Shown: positions 1 to 10,840 of the stretch, piece by piece
Numbering within the stretch: the first letter of the stretch is position 1
Layout of the letters: every line of letters begins with the position of its first letter
Assembly (NCBI RefSeq): GCF_000006405.1
Contig: NW_003210538.1
Coordinates: 1 to 64,000 of the forward strand
DNA: 64,000 bases
Source: Perkinsus marinus ATCC 50983
Lineage: Eukaryota; Perkinsozoa; Perkinsida; Perkinsidae
Direction: 5' to 3'
Notes under the pieces: generated by a model
Databases searched by the model: none
Seen by the model: only the letters and a program-made list of their open reading frames with translations
What the model was told of the DNA's origin: nothing
Program-made: the position numbers and the translations under genes

Positions 1-115
1 GGAGAAACGCCTGTGGAGGTCAATTTCCTAGGCATTCCTTTCCCATACCCAAGATTGGTGATTACAAGTGCCAGCACACTCAGTGCTAGGGACGCATAAC
101 TACACTAGCATTGAG

Positions 116-864
116 CGTCTGAAGGAGTTCGAGGGTATTACTTCTACACTCCCCCAACACAAGTTCGTGCTCTCGTTCTCAATCTGCATCACCTCAGCGG
201 GGACTGTGAACAGTTCCGTAGACAGAGCTGCATCGTCACTGGTGCGGACAAGAATGGTTGGTTGGTTGTGACTCCGTGCGGCCTCCCAGGGCTTTTCGGG
301 CTCAACTCATGGAACGCTGGTACTTGCTGTCAGCCCAATCAGAAAGTAGACGACTATGCCTTCATGGAGGATATCATTGCTCGTCTCCGCCCTTCGGTCG
401 ACATCCCCGTCTATGCAGCTGGCTACAGCAACGGTGCTATGCTCGCTGAGGCGTTGATGTGTAGGAACATTGTCACGAGAGCAGTTTCAGTGAGTGGAGT
501 GATCACGGGTGGGGAAAAGGCGCTTGAGGCATGCAGGTCGTCGTATAAACGGTCCGATAATGCACGCATGGGGCACGTGCATGGTACATCCGACTTGGCC
601 GTTCCCTATTATCGAGGACTTACCTCATATCTGTTCGACTTTCCCTCCATCCCTGATAATATGAATACGTGGGCGGCTAATCTGGGCTGCCATGGTACTA
701 AGCAGACATCTCACGGGCCATTCGACTTCATCGAATGGAGTGACTGTGAAAATGGTGGTAATGTCACACTGGTCCGCAATAACATTGGCCACGGAGGCCA
801 TCTTTGGTGGGAGCTAGACGATTTTAGCACTTCCAACTTTGCCATAGGCATGCTCGAAGATTGA
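116..864 (+). CDS. PHB depolymerase / feruloyl esterase-like secreted hydrolase, 5' exon(s) missing
   Basis: The last exon encodes an alpha/beta hydrolase of the LpqC / poly(3-hydroxybutyrate) depolymerase / CE1 esterase type. It reads YYFYTPP, then LHHLSGDCEQFRRQS and NGWLVVTPCG, followed by NSWNAGTCC, which is typical of this family, and VDDYAFMEDII. The nucleophile motif is GYSNGAM (near 420-440), the acid is probably the Asp in HGTSDLAVPY, and the His is in GHGGHLWW. An in-frame TGA at 112-114 and an AG at 114-115 place the acceptor just before 116. At least one upstream exon with the signal peptide must lie in or before the first 100 bases, where GT dinucleotides offer donors. The stop is at 862-864. 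Such enzymes cut ester bonds in polyesters or plant polysaccharides; the real substrate is unknown. The family is fairly certain, the start is not. Confidence 0.75.
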
Positions 865-1070
865 CCGCATGGTCAAGCTCCATCCGAAGAATGGCTATCA
901 TCCTCAACTTCTTTGGACCAATCTTACTATCATTTCTTTCGCGAATGATCATGCTAAACACATAGTCTTATGACATATTATAGATTTACATCGCTTTCCC
1001 TATTTCATCCGATTAGACTTGAATTTCAGAGTTCTAAACGAGGTCGTTCATGCGGTAGGTTCGGCTCTTT

Positions 1071-1463
1071 GGGACGGCCTTATGTGGTTCAGTGAAATTT
1101 CCGTTAATCTGCATGTATATCGTCGAGTACTACACTAGGACTCGCCTTGTTCCCCGCAAACGATTTGTAGCTGCATGGAATTCTCAGAAAAACTTAATTC
1201 GTTTCCCATAATCGACAAGAACTTGCAGTGGATAGGAGTGAGCAGTGCTAGATACTACAATGGCTAGACAATAGCACCACCAAAGACACCAAGAGACTTC
1301 AGAGATCACCGGGATTACAAATCCGTCTGAGGACGAAATGTGGCCGACTATACTTATCAGCATACGTCACAATTGACGCAATCAAAATTCCACAGATAAT
1401 TAGCAACGTAGAATTGCTTCATATTATGTTCAGTACTGTCGTTCTATGAGGGCTTTCTAAAAT
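1071..1463. repeat. Degenerate direct repeat, copy A
   Basis: This segment is repeated about 490 bp downstream. Shared landmarks in the same order include CTTAT-TGGTTCAG, GTTAATCTGCATG, CCATAATCGAC, GATACTACAATGGCTAGAC, AGAGATCACCGGGATTA, CCGTCTGA-GACGAA, TGGCCGAC and CTATGAGGGCTTT. By eye the copies agree at roughly three quarters of positions with small indels. Confidence 0.85.
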
Positions 1464-1561
1464 GCATACTATGTTCTACATTGCTTCGTCTGCCTTTTTC
1501 AACTAGACTTACATTCCCATATATACAAAATGGAATCACTCGTACAGTAGAATTGGATTTC

Positions 1562-1955
1562 TCGGACCACCTTATATGGTTCAGCGGAGTGCGTTAATCT
1601 GCATGCACAGATACGATTCGTCTTCTTCCCCGTTTACACTCCATGGCTACATGAAGTTATCAAAAGAACCCAACCCTCTTTCCATAATCGACGAGCACTT
1701 GCAAAGGATAGGATGACGCAGTACCAGATACTACAATGGCTAGACTGGCTAGCACTACTAATAATACTACGACACCAAGAGACTGTTTCAGAGATCACCG
1801 GGATTATAGTCCCGTCTGACGACGAAGTTTGGCCGACCAGACGCATCGACATGCGTCACGATCGACACAATCAAAAATCCACAACTAATTAGCAATGTAA
1901 TATTGCACTATAATATGTTCAGAACTGTCGCCCTATGAGGGCTTTTCATAATGAA
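1562..1955. repeat. Degenerate direct repeat, copy B
   Basis: This is the second copy of the 1071-1463 repeat, in the same orientation and with a constant offset of about 491-492 bp, as expected for an old tandem duplication. It ends just beyond the stop codon of the cathepsin-like gene at 1972, so it could include that gene's 3' flank. Confidence 0.85.
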
Positions 1956-1971
1956 AGTTGAGAACGTCACG

Positions 1972-3401
1972 TCAAACGGTGACAACAGATTGGTCGAGAT
2001 TCTCAGGGACTGCATGATAGTCAGGCGCGTTCTTCCAATAATCGTCCTCAAAATATGTAGCCGCCGTCCAACCTGTTGACGCATCTGAAGATCACACATG
2101 CAAATTATCCTCAATCATCTGTGTCTCACCCCCTATCGTGAAGGGCGCGTTTGGGACGATTTTGCCCGCGATATCTTTGCTCGGCTCAACCCAACTGCAG
2201 TCCGAATCAATTTTGAGGTTGCCGAACTTGATCCGCATGAAACCGTTTTCGCCCCAGAAGTACCCCAAGAGTTACGCATGATCCAGTATCTGTGACAACG
2301 ATATGGTCATAGTTGCAGATTCTGCTCACATACTCGTCGTTCGTCCCTTCCTCGCGACCCCAACCGACAAGACCGACCTCGTGATTGATCTTTGGTTCAG
2401 CCTTGTTCTGATAGAACACCCCACCAGTGTAACTAGATCACAAGCGAAAATCGCACCCGACGGAATCACTCAGAGACTCGTCACTCGTCCATTTGCTTCG
2501 TGGCATCAACACCACAACTAACAGGACCTCTTTTCCATATCTCACGCTTGATCTGATCAGTGCCGTTCAATAGCCTCGCATAATCCGTGGCGAACCTACG
2601 CGCTACTCTATGCTAACGTAGATGATTCGAAATAAGATCACCAGGTTCGGTAGTGTCGGGTTGGACGGCATTTACCGCCCTCAGCGCATTCCAGGCACCT
2701 AGCCTGGGCCGGGCACCACTCGCTGAAATCTTTATAGTTCTTAGCAGCGTAATTATGACAGGTATCATGCACCTGATAAATGCAATACCAACTGCTGCAT
2801 CCAGCACACAGGAAGGATGGTACTCACCGCTCCAAAACCGAAGAAGAAATCGTAAACTCCGATCTTCTCACCACCATAGCAGTCTCCGCCACCACGACAA
2901 TTGATGACCTATAATGGACGTGATCACGATAGGCCCCCACGGGTGAACCGACCTGCTGTGGTGAAATAGCTTTATTCGGCCAGCGAGCCCCCGCTCCGAT
3001 GGACAAGCGGTCGGCAAAGGCAGAGGTCACTGAGAGAAGCCTCCATTAGGGGAGCCAGGCGGCAAGTCAAGGAGGTACCAGCGAACGCCCAACAGCCACC
3101 ACAGTATTCAGGATTATGCTGGTTACGGTTGAAAGTTATGTAGTTCTTGCCGTTCACATTACGCCAATCCCAAGATTCTGCAAGCAGAACAGTGGAATAA
3201 CGATCAGGCTATTGCTACACACCTGGGAGCTTCTCCCCGTCATCCGAGATTTGTTTTCCGGCGACTCGAGGAACCTAGAGGACGGGCCATGCAGTCGCGA
3301 ATGAAAGGCACCTAGCTTACACATAGATAACACTTTCCATTGTCCTCAGAACGGGCGTCGTAAGTCTGAGATGATAATACTAATCAAACTGATGATTTCA
3401 T
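1972..3401 (-). pseudogene. Cathepsin X/Z-like cysteine protease, frame-damaged copy
   Basis: About nine exons on minus join into a papain-family (C1A) protease of the cathepsin X/Z type. Visible are SWDWRNVNGKNY, the active-site Cys in EYCGGCWAF, the Cys-rich segment CLECAEGGKC, RGPVSCGVDATK, the active-site His in KINHEVGLVGWG and the Asn in YWIMRNSWG. Introns are mostly 44-55 nt with GT..AG borders. Two lesions are seen. The best start codon (ATG at 3401) is followed in frame by TGA at 3384-3386. One base is missing near 2256-2266, between RNSWG and the WGENGFMRI segment. The C-terminus extends past the usual end in a final exon ending in TGA at 1972. Either this is a decaying paralog of the gene at 3963-5257, or the lesions are assembly errors or the start exon is misplaced. 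The family is clear; pseudogene status is not proven. Confidence 0.7.
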
Positions 3402-3962
3402 GCTACTTTATAATAACCCGGGTCGCACTGACATGTGGGGTCCATACTGCACACCATTGAATAGGTTGAACCTACACCAACTCATGACAACGGATACCGC
3501 TGGAGCGAAGACATCTATTCTCGATGAGGGGGACCTTGTAGCCACCAGCGCGGTTGGAGCTGCCAGCATAATAATCCTGATAAACTATCATGACAAAGGC
3601 GCACGGCCAGGGGATGCTACATCTCCAAAAGTTTGATAGCGTACCATGTCCTGTGGTTTCGGGTCCTTAACGACTTGTTGCTCTTGCGCCTTTCCAGCTA
3701 TGGGAGTAGGACCGTTTACCTGACAACGTGTTGCCTCAAATTGACCCGTTATGCGACCCTCACAGTGTTGATGGAGTCCACATATTCTTGCTTTCCTATC
3801 GGCGCCGTAGCGGGAGGGACATACCTGAGGAGCAAGATGGGTCATCATGACTATGCGAACCGTGAGCTCCTCGCTACTTAGTATCAGGGTACAGTGACCA
3901 GTCTTTCCAAGCAGCCGGGCTGTTCAGAACAGCACATCACCACAAGAGTAATGAACATTCAC
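3402..3962. other. Spacer between the two cathepsin-like genes
   Basis: There is no recognised gene. On minus, about 3590-3850 stays open and encodes several Cys residues (CPSRYG, ICGLHQHCEG), and a short stretch near 3500-3590 begins YYAGSSNRAGGYK. These could be exons of an unrecognised small secreted protein, or a C-terminal extension of the upstream cathepsin gene, but no model joins them convincingly. Confidence 0.4.
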
Positions 3963-5257
3963 TCACTTCACCGTCGCCCAGACACATCCACTGTTCTCTA
4001 TGAGGCCAGTCGGGGAGCGCTGTAACTTAGCCCAACCATGATCACCCCACGCCGAACCTACAACACAGTCACGATGAGTATGCACACAAAGCTGAGCTCA
4101 CCATAAGAGAACCGGGCGACCCAGTATGGAGTACCTAAGGAAGCAGTTATATACTGTGGAAGGAGTATCGTCTACCATCAGCTTCCTGTCCCCATCCAGC
4201 GATTTCCACAGCGTGGTTAACCTCTGCATCTTGGGTTAAATAATCAAAGTCCCAGGTGTGCCCAGATTGATAACTGACAGGCCAATTCTGACCTTCACAC
4301 TACGTCAATACGTTGCTCACTTAGCACGAAATGTTTCATCAGCATGCATATGGCAAACAACAGGGCCACGAGTGAGCACCTCCGACTGTATGTTAGCCTC
4401 CCCCTTCACTAGACCGTATCTGACACCAACAGTAAAGCTCCGCGGCCCATCCATCGATTGGTACTTACTGATCGATATAGAAGGTAGCATAGTTTTTCGG
4501 AATGCTACACGAGCCATCTGCATCACAGTTGACGCATCTACATAACGAAAACCGTAACACGTGCACACAACCCGTCGCAGGCTACAGAGTCGTTCCACGA
4601 CAGACCTCGCCAGAATCTCGGCCTCTCCCTAGATAAGGTGAACAGGTTTCATCAGTGATACCATGTTCTTTGATCTGACAAAAGTGCGGTAGATCGATCT
4701 CCTCGAGGACGGGAACTTACATAGCGGACCGCATCGAGAACTCGTCCGCCACGGCAACCATTGCCTGCCTTATAGGCACAAGTCAACAATGGCTGGGCGG
4801 CCAGATTAACCTAGGGGAACAACTTCGGTAGAAAATAAGAGCACGAGCGATGGACCTCGGGGAAGGCTGCCTTGCGCTGGATACGGATCCTATCGGACAG
4901 TGTGTGGGTCAAAGCGAAAGCCCAGCAAGCAGCACATGACCTGACAAGCGAGCCATGAGCAAGGGAAGTCATCGGTGTATTTACCCAGGGTTAGAGTGGC
5001 TTCGGTCCGTTGTGACCATGTTTTCGCCGTCAACATCACGCCAGTCGAAATGTGTTGGTATCGAAGAGGCCTGTACTGACAATCCCCCTGCGAAGTCTCA
5101 ACGATAAGCTCACCGGTAATAGTCTTGGGGCCTCGGTGTACTCCTCTGTGAGGTCAGTCGACAGAGATGCACACGGTGGCGCAAAACGTCCAAAGGAGGC
5201 TTCCACGAGGATGAGTATGGCAGCATGCATCCATAAACGCAAGTGAGTGATAACCAT
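3963..5257 (-). CDS. Cathepsin X/Z-like cysteine protease with altered active site
   Basis: A multi-exon minus-strand gene begins MVITHLRLWMHAAILILVEA, a likely signal peptide; an internal Met at 5227 is an alternative start. It then shows FDWRDVDGENM, the nucleophile Cys in CAACWAFA, GNGCRGG, ITDETC, the Cys-rich CVNCDADGSC, LTRGPVVCHMHADE and the His in VNHAVEIAGWG. Introns of about 40-55 nt have GT..AG borders, and one candidate of only 24 nt (4582-4605) removes an in-frame TAG. The usual YWIxRNSWG reads YWVARFSYG, so the Asn that orients the catalytic His is Phe (codon 4109-4111). In papain, loss of this Asn lowers activity strongly, so the enzyme may be weak or specialised. Stop TGA is at 3963. 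It is the tandem paralog of 1972-3401 and is probably secreted or lysosomal. The family is certain; some exon borders are approximate. Confidence 0.75.
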
Positions 5258-5860
5258 TGGTTAATCAGTCGGTTTACGACACAAAACAACTGATGGAAAG
5301 GTACTCCCTAGAAAAGCCAGCTCAAGAGAAGAACACTCCACCACGCGAACTAGCAAGACTCCACCCATACCACCCATTGACCACGAACACGATATACAAT
5401 CACTGATAGGAAAAGGAGCTAACTGAGAGGACAATGATAGTGAAATCCGAGTCCCCACATGGAATTCATAATAAGTTGGCAAGATTCTTCACGGTGCATT
5501 CCTCAAAAACGCAGATCTGCAAAACACGCGGCGTGTTCGATAGACCTTCAAGAGCCCACCCGGGATTAGATATCACATGTAAAACTCGATCTTGGAACTC
5601 AGGAGAGGCCTATCGAACACCCACAATGAAATCACACATTGCAGTGAGAAAGAACTGGACCTGGGGAGAGAATCGATGGACTTTTAATGCCTAGCCACTA
5701 AACAGGTTTATGCGCATCACCCACGACTCCCTTTGATTTATTCCCTAAGAACCTGGCAGAACTCAATAACGTTCGGTAAGATACGGAAAGCGGACAAACC
5801 CGACTGGCAATACGCTCAAGTCGAGAGCTTGGACATACCCTATTTTCAAAAAGTATTCAA
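5258..5860. other. Intergenic, no gene recognised
   Basis: This is the spacer between the cathepsin-like gene and the 3' end of the malate dehydrogenase gene. Both strands carry short open stretches without recognisable protein features. It holds a pair of inverted arms, GTGTTCGATAG near 5534-5545 and CTATCGAACAC near 5608-5619. Confidence 0.5.
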
Positions 5861-6904
5861 TTAGCTTGAATAGTGTTCCTTCACAAAGTCCACACCGCGT
5901 TGGATATCTTGAACAAGCTTAGCCTTAACCGCCTGCAGCCTCGTCTCCTCGTAGTCGTTCAATTCAGGCAACGCCTCCACTTTAGCAATCTCGCAGTCAT
6001 CTCCAAACTTGCACTTCGTCGCGAAGTAATCCAACCCACACATCGGCTTCTTAATGAAGGCATATGCCGACTGGGCGTGAATGATCTTATCCGCGAAACA
6101 AGCTGCAGCGTAGGCCATCGACAACGTGGCAGACCCCGCCCCTTGCTTCGCCTCCACAACTTCCGTTCCCGCGTTCTGTATGCGCTCGTCCAGCTGTCTG
6201 ACCGCGTCAGCACTAAGTTTATGCGGGGGGAAAGCATGCGAGAACACAGGCATGATAGTCTCTCCAGCGTGGCCTCCTATGATAGGAACTTCAGCCTTGT
6301 CGACAGCAAAGTTGATCTTCTCAGAGAAGAAAGTACTGGCTCTCACTGAATCGAGAGTTGTGACGCCCACTAACCTACGCCAGTCGAAAACCCCCAACTT
6401 CTTCAACGTCTCAGCCGCAATCGGTACCGTCGAATTGACCGGGTTAGAGACCACACACAAGGTCGCCTTGGGCGCGTGTTCTCCGCATGCTTTCGCTAAG
6501 CCCATAACAATCTTAGCATTGATGCCAAAAAGATCGTCTCTGGTCATGCCAGGCTTCCTGGGTACACCAGCGGTCATAATAACAAGCTTGGCGTTCTTCA
6601 GAGCCTCGCCAATCTCCTCCTCACCAGCATAGCCCGTGACCTTAGCATTAGTGTCAATGTGACTGATATCGGCGGCCACGCCCTTGCAAGGTGTAGCCGC
6701 CTGCTTAATATCGTACAGGGCTAGCTCCTTAATGGCTGGGTTCATCTTCAACAACAGAGCCAATGGTTGACCGATCCCGCCAGAGGCACCCAGCAGGCAA
6801 ACCTTCGCGACCTGGCTGCTGAAGCCTCGGGTCACCATCGCCTTAGATGCGATCGTCATGAAGGGGTGCTGCAGAATCGACATAACAAACAAAAAACTAC
6901 ACAA
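5861..6904 (-). CDS. Malate dehydrogenase, probably mitochondrial
   Basis: This uninterrupted 347-codon gene encodes NAD-dependent malate dehydrogenase (EC 1.1.1.37), which interconverts malate and oxaloacetate. The family features are the Rossmann motif GASGGIGQPLALLLK near residue 40, the substrate-binding Arg loop GVPRKPGMTRDDLF, SNPVNSTVPIAAETL and the active-site His in IIGGHAGETIMPVFS. About 33 residues precede the Rossmann fold (MSILQHPFMTIASKAMVTRG), with basic, hydroxyl and aliphatic residues and no acidic ones, consistent with a mitochondrial presequence. Start codons at 6904 and 6883 are both possible. The gene has no introns, unlike its neighbours. Its start lies only 72 bp downstream of the VPS33 stop on the same strand, so the promoter space is very small or the two are co-transcribed. 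Confidence 0.95.
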   Translation of the reverse strand: MCSFLFVMSILQHPFMTIASKAMVTRGFSSQVAKVCLLGASGGIGQPLALLLKMNPAIKELALYDIKQAATPCKGVAADISHIDTNAKVTGYAGEEEIGEALKNAKLVIMTAGVPRKPGMTRDDLFGINAKIVMGLAKACGEHAPKATLCVVSNPVNSTVPIAAETLKKLGVFDWRRLVGVTTLDSVRASTFFSEKINFAVDKAEVPIIGGHAGETIMPVFSHAFPPHKLSADAVRQLDERIQNAGTEVVEAKQGAGSATLSMAYAAACFADKIIHAQSAYAFIKKPMCGLDYFATKCKFGDDCEIAKVEALPELNDYEETRLQAVKAKLVQDIQRGVDFVKEHYSS

Positions 6905-6976
6905 ATTATAAAACTACATCCACTACACTAATAACCAGAAACCTCTCAAAGTGAGAAACTCCACACAGACATTATA

Positions 6977-9900
6977 CTATAGTTGTTCATCAATGATTTC
7001 ACTGAATAGTTTTTCGTGGCTGATCATTTCCGTTGTGACTACGAGGAAGCGTCGACCTTTCCTCTCCACCGCCGATAGCCGCCTCAAGGCTGCTATCTCG
7101 CCGTACGTTACTCCTCCCACAAAGCACACGACCACCACCTACGACTCGCTCAACACCATCTCCTATTCTGATATGCTTACTTTATCGCCCTGGCCAATGG
7201 TCCCTTCCTGATCAACACTACCTGGCAAAACCTCAGGTGCTGCACCACTCGCAACCTGAGAACACAACCGTTGCGTACAGCCTTGAGCCATGACCATGAG
7301 GGAGACAGAGCGACACAAGCTACCTCAGAGCACAAGTAGGATACGCACCTCAATGGCAGGCCCCCAGAGCAAGTTGAGACTCTCCGCAGCTCCTCGCCAT
7401 CCGTTGGGCTCGGCCTCCGTTAATTCTACCAGCCGTACCGACAGCGGAGCGTAACCCGAATAGGAGTACGCAATGCCAGTATCAGCAGCAATGTTAGAAC
7501 CTGAGAACGTACCATCCTGGGCAGCCGATGCTCATGAAAAACTAAAACATCATTTTCTACACCCAATCCACGGAAGGCATTCACGAGTCCAAAATAATTA
7601 GATACAGTATCGCCCAAAACGCTCAAGGAGAGGCACACCTTACTACCCAGATCAGATTCACTATCATCGCCTTCTGGACCGCCACCTGCAACCACTAAAT
7701 TGAATGCTTGCTTCATCCTCTGCCATTTGCCAGAGCCGCTGGATACCAAGTCAGCCCCACTGTCACTAGATGCTTTCAAAAGTCCACACGCAGTCATGTG
7801 GTGTAACAGTGGTACGATCAGTTTAGGGCCATACCTGGGAGGAGAGGGCGCTGGAGGAAGATACAAATAAGACAGCGAGACTTACCATTCAATCAGGTTT
7901 TTGGTGAGAGCCTTCAGAATCTTCGTCTTGATCCCACCATTAACCACACTGCAGAGGCATACAAGTCGCAGCACTCGATCCAACGGTTGAGATCCCGGAG
8001 TCTGAGATGATCACAATCAACCGAAGGTATTCGCTGTGGGAAGTAACTCTCTGCGACTACCAGGATGAAATAGTATAACGTTGAGAAAATCACTGCGCAG
8101 AAGCAACAGAGCAAAGATGCCCCCGTCCTTACAGGTTGTCGGCCTTCCTTAACAGGCTGAGGCAGACTAGGCTCCATCATGTCATTGACAATATCGACCA
8201 ACTGAGCCGGTGTTATCGCACCAGACATAAGACCGTCCTCCACCTGTCAAAGCGCTACCTCCCATCTTGCGCGGCGTTGAAGGCCTACCTGCCATTGTTG
8301 CTGAAACCACGGCATCTGTGTGAGGGCACTGGTGAAGCTAGCAAGGTTCACATGGTCCGCCAAGGAGGCATGCTCTGCTTGGGCCGACTTGAACTTATCC
8401 ATATACATCTTCATCTGGGGAATGTCCGAGAGCCGGTCCTTTTCACTATACCTGAGCACATAACAAAGCACGTAACAGACCCACCGAGCAGCAGCAGCAG
8501 CTCCAACGGCAATAACAATGAATACTCGAATCATCGATGACAGAATTCATCATCGATCGAACTAACGACAACCACTTACGTTTCCTGTATCTGGCTGGCC
8601 TTCTTGTGCAATAAGGGCCCAAGCACCTCCATACGTAGATCCCTGATACCATCAAACAGCTTGTCGTTAGAGTTCAATACCACCGTCTTCCTCTCTGGCA
8701 GAATAGGCTCGCCAACATCTATGTACCTGCCCAGACACCAAATGAACCAACTCAGTAGTCACACGACGGAGTCATAGACTGAGCACTGGCGCTTCCCTCG
8801 TTCTGACCACGGAATGATTATCACTATAATGAGCAGCACCAAATGGTCACCACCACGTTCTGCTTGTACATTACAATGCCAGCGTAATAAACAGCAGCAT
8901 ACTACTATCACCAATACAAACTCATAACAGCATCAAAAGTCCCACTGATTGGGCATAACTATATACCTCCTACTCACAAATCCAGGAAGGATACGAATAT
9001 ATAACTTCCACTATTACCCGTATTTGATGCCAAGGCATCTGTCAAGCAAGCTCTCGTAGGTGAACTGTGTACACAGCACCGAGAAGAGGTCAGTGCGTCG
9101 GTCGATGACTATGAACTCCTCTATCTTCAGTCCTTTACTCGTCACTGACTCCGGTAACAGTGGTTTCCGACGACCGCCCTCCATGCTGGGCTCGGAAGAT
9201 TCTTCCGGAGTCACCAAATGGCCGATCGGAGGAGCTCTCGGCCGAGGCTTAGAACTGCAAGAACACAAATATGAGAAAGCAGCATCACCGATAATCCTCG
9301 ATGTGCCCCTTACCTATCACGACCAGAGAAGGCCTTCACCGCCTTGGTGTCCCCATCCACAGGGGCTCCCGCCTCGTCGTCTTCCTTGGCCAGTCGTAAC
9401 ACGTAGTCCACTACGTACTTGGCAGCTGTTCCTATCGCGTTCATCTTCAATACTCTGCGCCCTGCACCACAATGCTGCACTCTACACCGATTCCCTTACC
9501 CGAGCTTACCTGCTTGTCGAGAGACGCCCAGTCCAGCACCGAAATTGCGCTGTAAATCATGCAAAGCTTCAGCCAGGAGAGAGAGTGATGTAGGATTCGA
9601 ACGGATGTGGAAGTCACGGAATGCGCCTAAAACGATTGAGTACTACTTCTTAGAACCAATGCCCTTCCCTACCCGGCTGGTCTATCGTGATGACATCGCC
9701 CTCCACACAGAGGCCCATCAGATGCAATGGTAGTACTTCCACCAGGCTAGACATGACCGTCCTCTGCTGTAGACGGCCAAGGACCAGATGTGACACGTAA
9801 GGGACACATATTAGAGTGTATCTACTTCGAGCCGCTACCACTCTACCATAACACAGAGTCCACGCACTACGTCTTTTCAAAGGCGCTCTCCTTATTCCCT

Positions 9901-10400
9901 TTCCTTCTGGCATCGTCCGCCAATATCTTCTCTGCAACGAGATCTACCATGCTCAGCGTCTCCGAACTCTGCGCATGGAGTATAAAAATAATCTACAAAA
10001 CCAGCAAATGTTCCCGCAGTCGACCCAACAGTCACGAATCTCACCTGTTTTGCATCCTGAGCAGCGGCGGCATCTCCCGCCGAGCTGGCATCGAGTTTCC
10101 TCCACAACTCCACACCGTGGGACTTCAAATCTTCCACTTCCACCAGCAGGGATAGCTCCGGAGAAATACGAGGATCGAGATACCTAGACATAGGCATGTT
10201 CCCTCCCCCTATATACGCCATTACATAGTCTTCGTTCCCTGAACATGATCATGCAGAATATCAAGCAGTTCGCGCCGCATTGACCCTCTCCACGCTGCCA
10301 GATTTACCGGCGCATTCTCCAACTTGGGAGCTCCAGAACTCCGGCCAGATGATGACGATGAGCCGGTCGCGACAGCAGTGGGAGCAGCAGGAAGAGTCAT
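6977..10400 (-). CDS. VPS33: VPS33, Sec1/Munc18-family subunit of HOPS/CORVET
   Basis: At least a dozen exons on minus join into a Sec1/Munc18-like protein of the VPS33 branch, the SNARE-binding subunit of the HOPS and CORVET tethers in endosome and vacuole fusion. Start ATG at 10400 gives a low-complexity leader and then AWRGSMRRELLDIL. Later exons carry MVDLVAEKILADDARR, VEVLPLHLMGLCVEGDVI, FIVIDRRTDLFSVLCTQF, TVVLNSNDKLFDGIRDLR, VLRLVCLCSVVNGG, the hallmark SGYAPLSVRLVE, and finally GGVTYGEIAALRRLS. Introns have GT..AG borders and are mostly short, and the phases agree where checked. The stop is TAG at 6977-6979. Some middle exons were placed from motifs only. The order and identity of the motifs make the assignment secure. 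Confidence 0.9.
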
Positions 10401-10840
10401 GGTAACAGCAACCCCACCTTGAGAGTCATTAGTACTACTGTCAACGCAACAAAGAAAATGCTGGGAAAACCAACGATTCGTCGAGGACGAACCTATCGCG
10501 CCCTTCGCCTCTTCCTGCTATCTTCTCCTTTCCGATCGGATATATCCGACACATCATCCGCTGGGGACTCAGTCCTCTTAGCTCTACTTTTCGAGGTACT
10601 CTCTGAAACAGAGGAATTTCGCATACTGTGTTGGGAATGAAAATCCCAGGAAATACTTTACAAAACATTTTGCAAGTTTTTCAATGGAGTTTTACCTGTG
10701 ATACGAAAATAAACTAGTAAAAAACATATTCCACGACTACTGCATAGCGCCAATATCGCGTTTTCCACACAGCATTACGCTACTTCACGTAAAACGCGAA
10801 CGAGTGTCAGCCAGTATCAATAGCCGTCATAACACTAATG
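10401..10840. other. Intergenic between VPS33 and the FF-domain gene
   Basis: No gene is seen. From 10684 the sequence matches the left end of the inverted-repeat element at 36579-36735 at 22 of 24 positions. A perfect 9-bp inverted pair, TCGCGTTTT (10756-10764) and AAAACGCGA (10791-10799), lies between the two genes and may be regulatory or a mobile-element remnant. Confidence 0.6.

Larger units (their letters stand above)
865..1970. other. Non-coding stretch dominated by two direct repeat copies
   Basis: No coding signal was found on either strand between the esterase stop and the end of the first cathepsin gene. Most of the interval is taken up by the two repeat copies listed separately. 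Confidence 0.6.
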
